Source: Ruminococcus sp. 210702-SL.1.03 (GTDB lineage Bacteria > Bacillota > Clostridia > Oscillospirales > Ruminococcaceae). From it: 64,000 nucleotides of DNA. The translations under genes and the position numbers were made by a program. The stretch covers positions 1 through 64,000 of the forward strand of contig NZ_JAJCLZ010000010.1 of assembly GCF_020559915.1 (NCBI RefSeq), written 5' to 3'. Of the stretch, positions 49,675 to 57,610 are shown in pieces. The stretch's first letter is position 1, and each line of letters begins with the position of its first letter. The notes under the pieces were generated by a model, which did not search any database, was not told the DNA's origin, and saw only the letters and a program-made list of their open reading frames with translations.

Positions 49675-51320
49675 ATTTTTCCTATCCTTATGCTGGTGAT
49701 AAATCGAATGGTTTTGCACTTCATGATATAGATTTTTCACTTGAACAAGGTGATTTTTTGCTCATTTGTGGGACAAGTGGTTCGGGAAAATCTACTCTTT
49801 TGCGTCTTCTTAAGCCCGAAATCTCTCCTAATGGAAGGCTTGACGGCAAAATAATTTACGCCGGAAAATTTTTGAATGACTTGCCTAAAATAGCATCTGC
49901 TGCCGAGATAGGCTATGTTTTTCAAGACCCAAACGCCGCTTATGTGAACGAAAAAGTATATTCTGAACTTGCATTTTTACCACAGAATCTAGGCTTGTCA
50001 CCCGAAACTATCGAACTTAGGATAGCTGAGATCTGCGCTTTTTTCGGACTTGAATCTATCATCGGATCAGATATTTGCAGCCTTTCAGGCGGTCAAAAAC
50101 AACTTGTGAACCTTGCCGCTGTCATGACAGCCTACCCTAAATTGCTGATTTTAGACGAGCCAACATCCCAGTTAGACCCCATTTCTGCTGAGAGATTTAG
50201 CGATATAGTTCTGCGAATTCGGCGTGAAATGGGCACTACGATCATTATTAGCGAGCACAATACCGAGAAGTTTTTCAATTTTGCTGATAAGATTTTGTAT
50301 CTGGAAAATGGTCACCAGCTTGCTTTCGATGATCCGTCTTTGTTCGTAAAAAAAGCTGCAAATCACGACTTTCTGCCCACTTCAGCTAAGCTTTTCTCAT
50401 CGTTTAAACTTGACAATTGCCCCGCTTTCACGACTTCTTCAGCAATGAATTTTGTGCGAGGTCATTATAAAAATGCTGCTTGCGATCAATTCATAGAGAG
50501 CAAAAATCACTTGAATGGTGATGCTGTTAAGGTGGAAAATGCCTACTTTTCATACACGCGACGCGGCAAAGATGTCATTGATAGCCTCGATTTTAATGCT
50601 GATTTTGGACGAATCCACGCGATCTGCGGTGCTAATGGCTCGGGAAAAACCACACTTTTTAAGCTCATAAGCGGTCTAAAAACTCTGCGTGACGGCAAAA
50701 TTTATATTGACGGAAAGCGCATTTCTTCGTACAAATCGGGCGCTCTTTATCGAAATTTGATAGCTTCTCTGCCGCAAGACCCACACGATATTTTCATTTG
50801 CGAGAGTGTTAAAGAGGACATTTCTACCTCTCCCGACGGCGAAAAATACGACTTTGAAACCGTAAAAACGTTCTGCAAAAGGCTGAATATTTCCGAAAAA
50901 TTGCTTGATCTTCACCCTTACGATCTGTCAGGAGGGGAGATCCAGCGGGCTGCTTTGGTCAAACTTTTGCTGCTTGAGCCGAAAATTTTGTTGCTCGATG
51001 AGCCGACTAAAGGGCTTGATAAGCGGTGCAAAAGGCAGCTTTCAACGCTTTTAAAAGAGTTGGCGGCGGAGGGTAAAGCCGTGATTTTTATTACGCACGA
51101 CATGGATTTTATTGCTGAAACTGCCGATGATGTCACTCTGATTTTTGGTGGAAAGGCTGTTTCAAGTCTTCCTGTGCGGCAATTTATCATGCAAAATTCT
51201 GTTTATACGACGGCAGCTTCGCTGATTGGCAGAGGTTATTTTGACGAGACAATGACCGATTCCGAGCTTATCTCAAGTGCAGTCAGCCGCAAAAATGAGC
51301 GAGGTGATGGCGATGAATAA
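49647..51320 (+). CDS. ecfA: ECF transporter fused double ATPase (EcfA-EcfA')
   Basis: A 557-residue protein with two complete ABC ATPase domains in one chain. The first (about 1-225) has Walker A CGTSGSGKSTLL, signature LSGGQKQLV and Walker B LLILDEPTSQLDP. The second (about 290-520) has CGANGSGKTTLF, LSGGEIQRA and ILLLDEPTKGLD. It powers uptake with EcfT and the S component. Start ATG with GGAGG. Fused A-A' subunits are known in dedicated (group I) ECF systems, which fits a transporter committed to one vitamin. Confidence 0.92.
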   Translation: MAFIECEKLNFSYPYAGDKSNGFALHDIDFSLEQGDFLLICGTSGSGKSTLLRLLKPEISPNGRLDGKIIYAGKFLNDLPKIASAAEIGYVFQDPNAAYVNEKVYSELAFLPQNLGLSPETIELRIAEICAFFGLESIIGSDICSLSGGQKQLVNLAAVMTAYPKLLILDEPTSQLDPISAERFSDIVLRIRREMGTTIIISEHNTEKFFNFADKILYLENGHQLAFDDPSLFVKKAANHDFLPTSAKLFSSFKLDNCPAFTTSSAMNFVRGHYKNAACDQFIESKNHLNGDAVKVENAYFSYTRRGKDVIDSLDFNADFGRIHAICGANGSGKTTLFKLISGLKTLRDGKIYIDGKRISSYKSGALYRNLIASLPQDPHDIFICESVKEDISTSPDGEKYDFETVKTFCKRLNISEKLLDLHPYDLSGGEIQRAALVKLLLLEPKILLLDEPTKGLDKRCKRQLSTLLKELAAEGKAVIFITHDMDFIAETADDVTLIFGGKAVSSLPVRQFIMQNSVYTTAASLIGRGYFDETMTDSELISSAVSRKNERGDGDE

Positions 51321-51924
51321 TTCGATTCCGTCGCTAATTTTTGTGTCAGTCTGCGCGATTTTCCTGCTGATCAGCCTTGTCAAGACCGCTCGCCGCAAGA
51401 GCGCGGGGTTCATCTCGATAACGGCGGTGCTCACGGCTCTTTCGGTCGTCGGCCGCATTGTTTTCACTCCGCTCGCGGGTTTCAAACCGTGCACTGCGAT
51501 AATCATAATCGCCGGCGTGTCGCTGGGCGCGGACGCGGGTTTCATCTGCGGTGCGCTGACGGCTCTCATCTCCAACATCTACTTTGGGCAGGGAATGTGG
51601 ACGTTATTTCAGATGTTCAGTTGGGGGCTTATCGGCGTTCTCTCGGGCATTTTGAGCTCGCAGTTGGGCAAATATAAATGGAATATATATCTATTTGGAG
51701 CATTTTCAGGTGTCCTATACTCCTTTATAATGGACGTTTTCAGCGTGATTTGGCAGGACGGCGGCTTTAATTTGGCGCGATTTATCGCTTATGCGGCAGG
51801 CTCAGCGCCATTTTGTGCGGTGTATGCGTTTTCAAACGTTGTGTTTTTGCTGATCTTAGGGCCGCGAATGATACGTTCGATCGAGCGGGTGGTCTTGAAA
51901 TACGGTCTGCTGAAAGAAAATTAG
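51313..51924 (+). CDS. ECF transporter substrate-binding S component (predicted corrinoid)
   Basis: A 203-residue integral membrane protein with about six helices. It has an S-component-like segment (LGADAGFICGALTALISNIYFGQGMWTLFQMF). Substrate is not readable from sequence, but the cobalamin riboswitch and transcobalamin-like neighbours point to cobalamin or its precursors, as for CbrT. The ATG at 51313 has GAGGTGAT and overlaps the ATPase stop; upstream codons belong to the ATPase gene. GC content rises again here. It is the last gene before the terminator at 51964. Confidence 0.82.
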   Translation: MNNSIPSLIFVSVCAIFLLISLVKTARRKSAGFISITAVLTALSVVGRIVFTPLAGFKPCTAIIIIAGVSLGADAGFICGALTALISNIYFGQGMWTLFQMFSWGLIGVLSGILSSQLGKYKWNIYLFGAFSGVLYSFIMDVFSVIWQDGGFNLARFIAYAAGSAPFCAVYAFSNVVFLLILGPRMIRSIERVVLKYGLLKEN

Positions 51925-51963
51925 TGTCCGGTTTTTCGGACTTATCAACTGCATATAACAAAA

Positions 51964-51990
51964 AAACCGCTGATTTTACAGCGGTTTCTC
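51964..51990 (+). terminator. Terminator of the cobalamin operon
   Basis: AAACCGCTG (51964-51972) pairs with CAGCGGTTT (51979-51987), followed by CTCTTTG. It lies 40 bp after the S-component stop and just before the tRNA fragment. Confidence 0.8.
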
Positions 51991-51999
51991 TTTGTGAAG

Positions 52000-52024
52000 T
52001 GGAGCATAGGGGATTCGAACCCCC
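52000..52024 (-). other. 3' end of a tRNA gene: left attachment site of the integrated element
   Basis: On the minus strand the sequence GGGGGTTCGAATCCCCT is a T arm, followed by the acceptor strand ATGCTCC and discriminator A. No matching 5' half (GGAGCAT...) lies in the expected place to the right, where instead the integrase region begins. This is the displaced 3' end left by integration into a tRNA gene. The rebuilt tRNA should lie at the far end of the element, beyond the window. Confidence 0.75.
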
Positions 52025-52042
52025 AGTAAAACCCCTTTAATA

Positions 52043-52058
52043 CCTTGTAAATACAAGG
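52043..52058. repeat. Perfect inverted repeat at the element edge
   Basis: CCTTGT and ACAAGG flank AAAT, next to the tRNA fragment and just after the integrase stop. It could be the integrase core-type site or an integrase terminator (weak T tract). Confidence 0.5.
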
Positions 52059-52075
52059 GTTCTGAAAAATGCTTG

Positions 52076-53092
52076 TCAAATTTTTGTCAAGTCATTGTTC
52101 AAAAGGTTCTCAAAGTAACTGTCAATTCTAGTGTCCATTTTCTCACGTTCGCTGCTGAATGTTTCCTGATAGACACGTTTCAACGTTGATGTTGTAGACC
52201 AGCCGCCGCGTTCCATCGCGTATTTATCGGGTACACCGAGCAACAGCATTATTGACGCGTTTAGGTGACGGAGGTCGTGAAACGTTAGATCTGGATAACC
52301 GTGCTTCTTGACAACACGCTTAAATCTCTTATATATGCTTTCGCCGCTTAGCTTTGTTATGTATTCGCCATCGACCTTATCTACCATGTCTTGTATGATA
52401 GGTGGTACGGTCATTTTACGTCGGCTTTCTACTGTCTTAGCGGCTTTTTTCTCAATGGGTGTATTGCCGACATTTACGATTACACGATCTATAAGCAATG
52501 TACCGTCATGAAAATCTGATTTTTTTAAACCGCGTATCTCTGAAACTCTGAATCCTTGCCATATACCCAGCAGCACCAGTAGTTCAATCGGTGAATCTTT
52601 GAACCAGCTAAGAACTTCCGCTGCCGATGGATATTCCTTGTACTGTTTCTGCACTTGCGGCAAAGTTACTTTGTAGTTGAGCGCGGGATAATATGTACGC
52701 ATTACCGCAGAAATCAGCCCGGCCGCATTATGCACGGTCTTAGGGGAATATCTAGCAGCGAGATTATTGATCTCATTTTGTATCATTATGCCGTTGATAC
52801 GGTCAAGCTTCATGTTTAGAAATTCCGTTGAAAGTTGGTTTTTAGGTATGTTTCGGTATTTGTCAACGGTTGTCGGGGATAGTATGTTAGATTTCATGCT
52901 GATATAATCTTCTACACATTCCGCAAATGTCTTTTCGGATAATGGCCGCGTTTCAAGAGATTTCAGCCATTCGTCCGCCATCGACTGTACTACTGATTTT
53001 TTCGCATGAGTAAATGACTTTGTGCAGCCTGCTTTTGCGCTGTATACTCTCATGCGGTACTTGCCCGAAGCAGTCTTTTCTATTTTGCCCAT
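52076..53092 (-). CDS. int: Tyrosine recombinase (integrase) of the mobile element
   Basis: A 338-residue phage/ICE-type integrase. It has an N-terminal arm-binding region, a SAM-like core-binding domain (about 55-150) and the catalytic domain with Arg in GIWQGFRVSEIRGL, HDLRHLNAS, GGWSTTSTLKR and the Tyr in VYQETFSSE. The ATG at 53092 has GAGG; an upstream ATG at 53128 is less likely. It points toward the att site, as expected for tRNA-targeting elements. Confidence 0.93.
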   Translation of the reverse strand: MGKIEKTASGKYRMRVYSAKAGCTKSFTHAKKSVVQSMADEWLKSLETRPLSEKTFAECVEDYISMKSNILSPTTVDKYRNIPKNQLSTEFLNMKLDRINGIMIQNEINNLAARYSPKTVHNAAGLISAVMRTYYPALNYKVTLPQVQKQYKEYPSAAEVLSWFKDSPIELLVLLGIWQGFRVSEIRGLKKSDFHDGTLLIDRVIVNVGNTPIEKKAAKTVESRRKMTVPPIIQDMVDKVDGEYITKLSGESIYKRFKRVVKKHGYPDLTFHDLRHLNASIMLLLGVPDKYAMERGGWSTTSTLKRVYQETFSSEREKMDTRIDSYFENLLNNDLTKI

Positions 53093-53158
53093 AATATACC
53101 TCACAAATTTGCAATAATAAATATGCACAACGTATGTGCATATTGTTCGATATTTACA

Positions 53159-53641
53159 TTATTCGTCGAATAGTATTTTACCCTTTTCAATGTTCAAGCG
53201 ATACCAACAGCCTTTTGAATATAACAGATCATCATGCAGACACTTTTTCGCTTTTGAACACTCGATGTATTTGGAACAGCAGCCGAACAGAATTGACGGC
53301 ATATAGTTTGCGGCTGTATATCTTAGCGCTATATCCGCGTATGTATACAATTCATCGAGCATATCATGTGGGTAGTCTATATCTATGGTTCTGTCAATGG
53401 CATTTTCTTTATATTTAACGCAGTGCAGACTATCATAATCATCAACTAGCTTGTTGCTTATGGTGAGCCTGTAAACGAGTTTCATGCGCTTTATGCGTAA
53501 CGCGAAGTTTGAGCCGAGATAAACCGAATTTGTTTTATTATCAGCAAGTGTTTTGATAGTAAATGCAGAAGCGCCGTCCCTCGATATATTATAATCCGTT
53601 TCGACGGTTGCTATAATCTCTTTTAATCTATCCATGTACAT
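53159..53641 (-). CDS. Element protein of unknown function with a C-terminal Cys cluster
   Basis: A 160-residue protein. The N-terminal two thirds are alpha/beta without a known motif. The C terminus has FGCCSKYIECSKAKKCLHDD followed by YSKGCWYRLNIEKGKILF, a Cys arrangement I have seen next to exonuclease genes in Firmicutes phages and which may bind metal. The ATG at 53641 has AGGTGAT, which overlaps the end of the DnaQ-BRCT gene, so the two are coupled. Function unknown. Confidence 0.75.
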   Translation of the reverse strand: MYMDRLKEIIATVETDYNISRDGASAFTIKTLADNKTNSVYLGSNFALRIKRMKLVYRLTISNKLVDDYDSLHCVKYKENAIDRTIDIDYPHDMLDELYTYADIALRYTAANYMPSILFGCCSKYIECSKAKKCLHDDLLYSKGCWYRLNIEKGKILFDE

Positions 53642-53646
53642 ATTTA

Positions 53647-54861
53647 TCACCTTTTTCTGAACCTGGAAATCATTTTATCGAAGAACTCATTTTCATTGTA
53701 TATTTCAATGCCCTTGCCCTTTTGTTGCAGCTCCAAAGCCTTTTTTATCTTGTTGCCGTAATTGCCGCAGCGCCAGTTTTGGCTTCCCAGGTCGCCAACT
53801 ATCAAATAATCTGTTTTCTGGGTCACGTTTTTGGTTATTATTGCACCGAAATTGGATAGAAAATTACCGACGGACGTTCTTTCGCCGAACTTAAATTCAC
53901 CTGTTAAGCATATAGTTTTATCTTTAATGTCAAGTGATTCGTTTTCGTGTTCCTGAGCAGTTACGGGATCTAATAAATCAGCAAAAAGCTGTTGCAGATA
54001 CTCTATTTCCGTATCATCTACTACGCCATCGGCCAGCACCTTTTTGATTGAACGGTCTATATCTGCAAAAGGGTATTTATTGATAAACTCGGTGTGTTCA
54101 TTCAGCCAATCACGTATTGTATAGACATTTTCCGTTGTTAATTCGCCGCTCTCGAGAATAGTTTTCAACGTATACTGAATTTCTTGAACGGCTTTTGTTT
54201 CGGGAGAATATTTTTTCGGCTTTTTAGCAGAAGTAATTCTCTCAGGTGCTGAAAAATCTTGTTTCATAGCCTGATATACATAGTGATTAGCAATGCAATC
54301 AGAAAGCGAGCGGTGAGCTTGTTCGTTGACTACGCCATAATATTCAGCAATGGTACTAAGCTTCAGATTAGTCGTATTTAAGTGACAAAAGCGGGCGTAT
54401 CTGTATGTATCTACAAAGTCATTGTGCAGTTCCTTACCCGTTATGTCATTGTAAACATCATATATAATGTTTACATCAAACCGTGCGATATTATGTCCTA
54501 AAAGAATGTCATCGCCAAGAAAGGCAACGTAATCATTTATAACATCGTCAATGGTTGGTTTGCCCGCGACCATTTCATCTGTTATGCCGGTAAGCTTCTG
54601 TATTTGAATGGGGATATGTGTAGGAGGACAAACGAGGGTCGAATATTTGTCGGTTATCTGATTATCGCGTACTCTAACAGCCGAAAGCTCTATAATGTCG
54701 CAACCATAAATGTTCGTACCTGTTGTTTCAAGATCTATTACAGTATAATTAGACAGAGTTTCAAGCAAGCTATTACCCTTATGCCTTACCTCTTCTGTTT
54801 CCTCAGAATTATTGTTACCTGTTTGCGCCGTAGTATTTCCGACTACAACTTTAATTACCAT
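53647..54861 (-). CDS. DnaQ-like 3'-5' exonuclease with C-terminal BRCT domain
   Basis: A 404-residue protein. A DEDDh exonuclease domain (about 40-205) has VIDLETTGTNIYGCDIIELS, LLGHNIARFDVNII and the HRSLSDCIANHYVYQ motif. A helical linker follows. A BRCT domain (about 315-400) reads KTICLTGEFKFGERTSVGNF, then KTDYLIVGDLGSQNWRCGNYGNK. The same exonuclease-BRCT layout occurs in phage and ICE genes of Firmicutes, and it may act in DNA repair or replication of the element. Start ATG has GAGGGGGT. Confidence 0.9.
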   Translation of the reverse strand: MVIKVVVGNTTAQTGNNNSEETEEVRHKGNSLLETLSNYTVIDLETTGTNIYGCDIIELSAVRVRDNQITDKYSTLVCPPTHIPIQIQKLTGITDEMVAGKPTIDDVINDYVAFLGDDILLGHNIARFDVNIIYDVYNDITGKELHNDFVDTYRYARFCHLNTTNLKLSTIAEYYGVVNEQAHRSLSDCIANHYVYQAMKQDFSAPERITSAKKPKKYSPETKAVQEIQYTLKTILESGELTTENVYTIRDWLNEHTEFINKYPFADIDRSIKKVLADGVVDDTEIEYLQQLFADLLDPVTAQEHENESLDIKDKTICLTGEFKFGERTSVGNFLSNFGAIITKNVTQKTDYLIVGDLGSQNWRCGNYGNKIKKALELQQKGKGIEIYNENEFFDKMISRFRKR

Positions 54862-54881
54862 TTTTATATTACCCCCTCTTT

Positions 54882-55196
54882 CTAGTCGTTTTCACGTGTC
54901 CAGCGCACATATTTTATGTATCTGCGGATTTCTAGTAATTCTTCACGAGATAATCCGCTAAGTAGTTTTGACACTTCGTCCACCAACGAAGTGTCTTTTT
55001 TTGTGCCATGGGCGAGATACTCAATAGATACATGAAATCTTTCAGCCATTATGGCAAGTTTATCAATGTCGAAAGCATTTCTGCCCGTTTCTAATGCGCT
55101 GTAACCTCCGGGCGATATTCCCAAAAGGTTTGCCATGTCTTCTTGTGTCAAGTGGTTTTCTTTTCGGAGTGCCTTAACTCGGTCCTTGATCTCCAC
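54882..55196 (-). CDS. XRE-family HTH regulator
   Basis: A 104-residue protein with an HTH_3 domain (KALRKENHLTQEDMANLLGISPGGYSALETGR) and a helical C-terminal tail. GTG at 55196 with AAAGGTGAT, which overlaps the stop of the peptidase gene. It is coupled to the ImmA/IrrE peptidase, the typical repressor-peptidase pair of mobile elements. Confidence 0.88.
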   Translation of the reverse strand: MEIKDRVKALRKENHLTQEDMANLLGISPGGYSALETGRNAFDIDKLAIMAERFHVSIEYLAHGTKKDTSLVDEVSKLLSGLSREELLEIRRYIKYVRWTREND

Positions 55197-55200
55197 ATTA

Positions 55201-55764
55201 TCACCTTTTTTGCTGTATATATGATTGAAAATTGGAGTAGACTTTCTTTTCAAGCGGGCTTGTAAGAAACTTATTCCGAGAGTATAGGATTTCCATACGT
55301 TCCGCTCTTACCTGCGCGGCCGTAAGCGATATGTCGCACAGCTCAGAGATCTCACGCGCTGTGTGAATATCTAATCCCCATAGCACACACGCCGGAGCAA
55401 GCAGCCTTGCCGCGAAAACGTCCGCTTCCTGCTCTATGGTCGGGCGTGACGTGTCAAATGTACGAGCATAGTGTTTGTCACACATAATGTGCCCTAAAAG
55501 AATATGCCCGAGCTCGTGTGCGACTGTAAATCTGCAACGCTGTCTAGGCTCTGTATCGTTATAAACGATATACCATTTGGACTTGATAAGATATGTTGCG
55601 CCGCTTTCACCCTCTGACAGCTCATTGATAGAGCTGTTTTTTATTATCTTTATACCTAATTGCTTAGCGATCATAGACGGTTTAACGGGCAACTCTTTTA
55701 TATCAAAATCAATCAGGCATTGCCACGCGGCATTACGAGCGTTTTTGTATGAACCATATATCAA
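55201..55764 (-). CDS. ImmA/IrrE-family metallopeptidase
   Basis: A 187-residue zinc peptidase with the HELGHILLGH motif and a downstream Glu in EQEADVFAARLL. Such peptidases cleave XRE repressors to trigger excision or lysis, so the adjacent regulator is its probable target. TTG start at 55764; the ribosome site (GAGGTGAT) lies in one arm of a 7-bp hairpin at 55774-55800, so translation may be repressed by folding. Confidence 0.9.
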   Translation of the reverse strand: MIYGSYKNARNAAWQCLIDFDIKELPVKPSMIAKQLGIKIIKNSSINELSEGESGATYLIKSKWYIVYNDTEPRQRCRFTVAHELGHILLGHIMCDKHYARTFDTSRPTIEQEADVFAARLLAPACVLWGLDIHTAREISELCDISLTAAQVRAERMEILYSRNKFLTSPLEKKVYSNFQSYIQQKR

Positions 55765-55773
55765 CTTTTATCA

Positions 55774-55800
55774 CCTCGCAAGGTAGTATACCCTGCGAGG
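55774..55800 (-). promoter_or_regulatory. Hairpin covering the ribosome site of the ImmA/IrrE gene
   Basis: On the minus strand CCTCGCA (55800-55794) pairs with TGCGAGG (55780-55774), and GAGG is the Shine-Dalgarno of the TTG start at 55764. On the plus strand the same hairpin is followed by TTTTTATT and could act as a terminator, but no rightward gene ends there. Confidence 0.55.
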
Positions 55801-55813
55801 TTTTTATTATGTA

Positions 55814-56248
55814 TTAAATATCGTCGTCCGTTTCAGCGTTTTCAAATTTCGCTGTGCGCTCAGAAGTCATTTTCACTGTGTCGATCGCGCGGCCATCACC
55901 GCTGCGGGCAGCTTTCTGACTTACTGCTATATTTGGTTCTTCAATGCCTAATAGTCTGTCAATTGCTAGGTGCATTTCGGGCATTTGACGATACGCTTTG
56001 ATTAGCCTTTCTTCATGCGGCGTTATATAAAGTGGTTTGCCGTTCTTGATTTGCGGTTGATAATCAAACAAATAATTGGCATCACATTGCAGAGCCTTCA
56101 TCAATACCAGAATAGTTTCATCATTCGGTTTATTGTTGTTCTTTTCGTAGTTGCTAATCATTCGATTACCTATCCCCGTAAGCTTTTCTAAATCGGCTTG
56201 TGTAAGCCCGAGCTCTTCGCGACGTTTTTTTAGTTTATCGCCTATCAT
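55814..56248 (-). CDS. CI-like XRE repressor of the element
   Basis: A 144-residue repressor with an HTH domain (KRREELGLTQADLEKLTGIGNRMISNYEKN) and a helical C-terminal part. The ATG at 56248 has GGAGGTGC. It is divergent from a Cro-like gene over an operator-rich region, the layout of a lysogeny switch. No cleavage domain is present, so release would depend on the ImmA/IrrE peptidase or another factor. Confidence 0.88.
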   Translation of the reverse strand: MIGDKLKKRREELGLTQADLEKLTGIGNRMISNYEKNNNKPNDETILVLMKALQCDANYLFDYQPQIKNGKPLYITPHEERLIKAYRQMPEMHLAIDRLLGIEEPNIAVSQKAARSGDGRAIDTVKMTSERTAKFENAETDDDI

Positions 56249-56275
56249 TTCAAGCACCTCCAATCTCTATTAAAC

Positions 56276-56460
56276 ATTATAACACAAAATCCAAAAATAT
56301 CAAGAACTTTTCCAATAAAATTTGATAAATCCAATATTTTTGGTAAACTGCACAAAAAGTCATACAAAAATTTGTAAGCTCTGTTCTAAGATAATTGGAA
56401 TTAGCCTATTGACATTCTAATTAAATTGGAGTATAATAAAATCAATCCAATATTATTGGA
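56276..56460. promoter_or_regulatory. Divergent promoters and TCCAA operators of the lysogeny switch
   Basis: The rightward promoter is TTGACA (56409-56414), 17 bp, TATAAT (56432-56437). The leftward one is TTGATA (56303-56298), 16 bp, TATAAT (56281-56276) with an extended TG. A perfect operator TCCAATATTATTGGA lies at 56446-56460, just downstream of the rightward start. Several imperfect TCCAA/TTGGA half-sites lie near 56290, 56316, 56331 and 56391. Confidence 0.82.
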
Positions 56461-56481
56461 AAACGGCAGGAGGTGAATATT

Positions 56482-56703
56482 TTGAATAGACCCACAATTG
56501 TAGCTTATAACGTCAAAAGGATTTTGAGAGAAAGAAAAATATCACAAAAAAATTTCGCAGAACTCAACGGGATTAGTTATAAAAAGCTAAACAATAAGCT
56601 TAACGGATATGAAAGCGTATATCCCGAAGATATAGTATTTTTCTATAATTCTCTTGATTGTGACGTTAACGAGCTTTTTAAACCCCGCGCAGAAAGCGCC
56701 TGA
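56482..56703 (+). CDS. Cro-like XRE regulator
   Basis: A 73-residue protein with a small HTH fold (NVKRILRERKISQKNFAELNGISYKKLNNKLNGYE). TTG start at 56482 with AGGAGGTG 8 bp upstream; a GTG 9 bp earlier lies inside the ribosome site and is rejected. It is first in the rightward early operon, under the TTGACA/TATAAT promoter and its operator. Confidence 0.85.
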   Translation: MNRPTIVAYNVKRILRERKISQKNFAELNGISYKKLNNKLNGYESVYPEDIVFFYNSLDCDVNELFKPRAESA

Positions 56704-56732
56704 ACATGAAGCGAAGAAGGGAGGTGAAGCAA

Positions 56733-56915
56733 ATGAAACTTTGCTTTTTGATAGTCTGTATTTTGCTGATAATATCAGTAATCACGGCGCTAAAATGGAA
56801 AATTTCTACCCGGGCGTTAGTATGGTTCTGCAAGGATAAGTCCATAGAGCCGACAGATGAAGAAATTGCCGACTATACGAGGAAGGTAGTCGGCAAAATG
56901 TTCAAATTAGATTGA
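56733..56915 (+). CDS. Small single-span membrane protein
   Basis: A 60-residue protein with one N-terminal membrane helix (KLCFLIVCILLIISVITAL) and a charged tail. Strong ribosome site GGGAGGTG. Unknown function; early element gene. Confidence 0.7.
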   Translation: MKLCFLIVCILLIISVITALKWKISTRALVWFCKDKSIEPTDEEIADYTRKVVGKMFKLD

Positions 56916-56925
56916 GGTGAAGCAA

Positions 56926-57144
56926 ATGAAAAATGACGAACGTAAAGCGGGCGTGCTGTCTGTTATATTCTGCGTATCGCAGATGATAGCCTGCTTCGCA
57001 CACAGCCTAACGGGCATGGCGGTATCAACAGCAATTTTCATGCTGATACTCGCACAGTCGGCGAGCCGAAGCAAGCTGGAGCGCAGATTGCGCAAATATC
57101 GGCACGCCGCTGATCGCAGGATAGCCGACGAGCTGAATAAATAA
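56926..57144 (+). CDS. Small membrane protein
   Basis: A 72-residue protein with two hydrophobic segments (VLSVIFCVSQMIACFAHSL and GMAVSTAIFMLILAQ) and a basic tail. GAGGTG upstream of the ATG. Unknown function. It ends where the opposing small RNA terminates. Confidence 0.7.
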   Translation: MKNDERKAGVLSVIFCVSQMIACFAHSLTGMAVSTAIFMLILAQSASRSKLERRLRKYRHAADRRIADELNK

Positions 57145-57248
57145 AAAAAGAACCCTCCCGAAAAACGAAAGGGTTCAGAGCGCCGACCATCTCACAAGTA
57201 AGCACTCAGTTAGAACATTTAAGCCCGTGTAAAACTTATTATGCCCAT
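57143..57248 (-). ncRNA. Predicted small RNA on the opposite strand of the element's early operon
   Basis: A perfect minus-strand promoter, TTGACA (57283-57278), 17 bp, TATAAT (57260-57255), starts transcription near 57248. The transcript ends at a hairpin GAACCCT/AGGGTTC (57176-57150) followed by TTTTTTT. The roughly 105-nt product has no ribosome site; a nine-codon frame (ATGGGC...TAA) near its 5' end looks incidental. It lies against the rightward early transcript and could act as an antisense regulator of it. Confidence 0.75.
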
Positions 57249-57341
57249 GACTTTATTATAACTGGTGCTGCGAGATTTGTCAAGCAAAACACAAAAATTT
57301 GTGCGAAAAACAAAATAAAAATTCAAAAAGGGGGCGTTTTT

Positions 57342-57605
57342 ATGCCGAAAACATTTTTGCGCGAAATAGACCGTTTTGAAAGCACAATGCGCGATAACTT
57401 CAAGCTGCTGCGCGCATTCGATAAGGTCGAGGACACCGCCCGTATCATGGGCTGCTCAAAGGGTACTGTAACAAACCGTACATCGCACCCGCTTGACCTG
57501 ACACTTGCTGAAATATATCTTATATGCCGTAGCAAAGGTATCACTGTTACAGATTTCGTCAGCGGCAGGCTCGAGCTCAGAGGACGCGAACCGAGAAAGG
57601 AGTGA
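57342..57605 (+). CDS. Small HTH-like protein
   Basis: An 87-residue protein with a helix-turn-helix-like segment (KVEDTARIMGCSKGTVTNRTSH). GGGGG ribosome site. It overlaps the ribosome site of the next gene. Probably a DNA-binding regulator of the element; no specific family recognised. Confidence 0.65.
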   Translation: MPKTFLREIDRFESTMRDNFKLLRAFDKVEDTARIMGCSKGTVTNRTSHPLDLTLAEIYLICRSKGITVTDFVSGRLELRGREPRKE

Positions 57606-57610
57606 TAAGA

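Noticed and set aside
48805-51924. Assigning the ECF transporter to another vitamin or metal from its own sequence
   Set aside because: S-component sequences are not diagnostic by eye; the cobalamin riboswitch and DUF4430 neighbours are the only evidence, so corrinoid is kept as an inference.
52000-52080. Complete tRNA gene at the element edge
   Set aside because: Only the T arm and 3' acceptor fit; the region expected for the 5' half pairs at just five of seven acceptor positions and has no D arm or seven-base anticodon loop.
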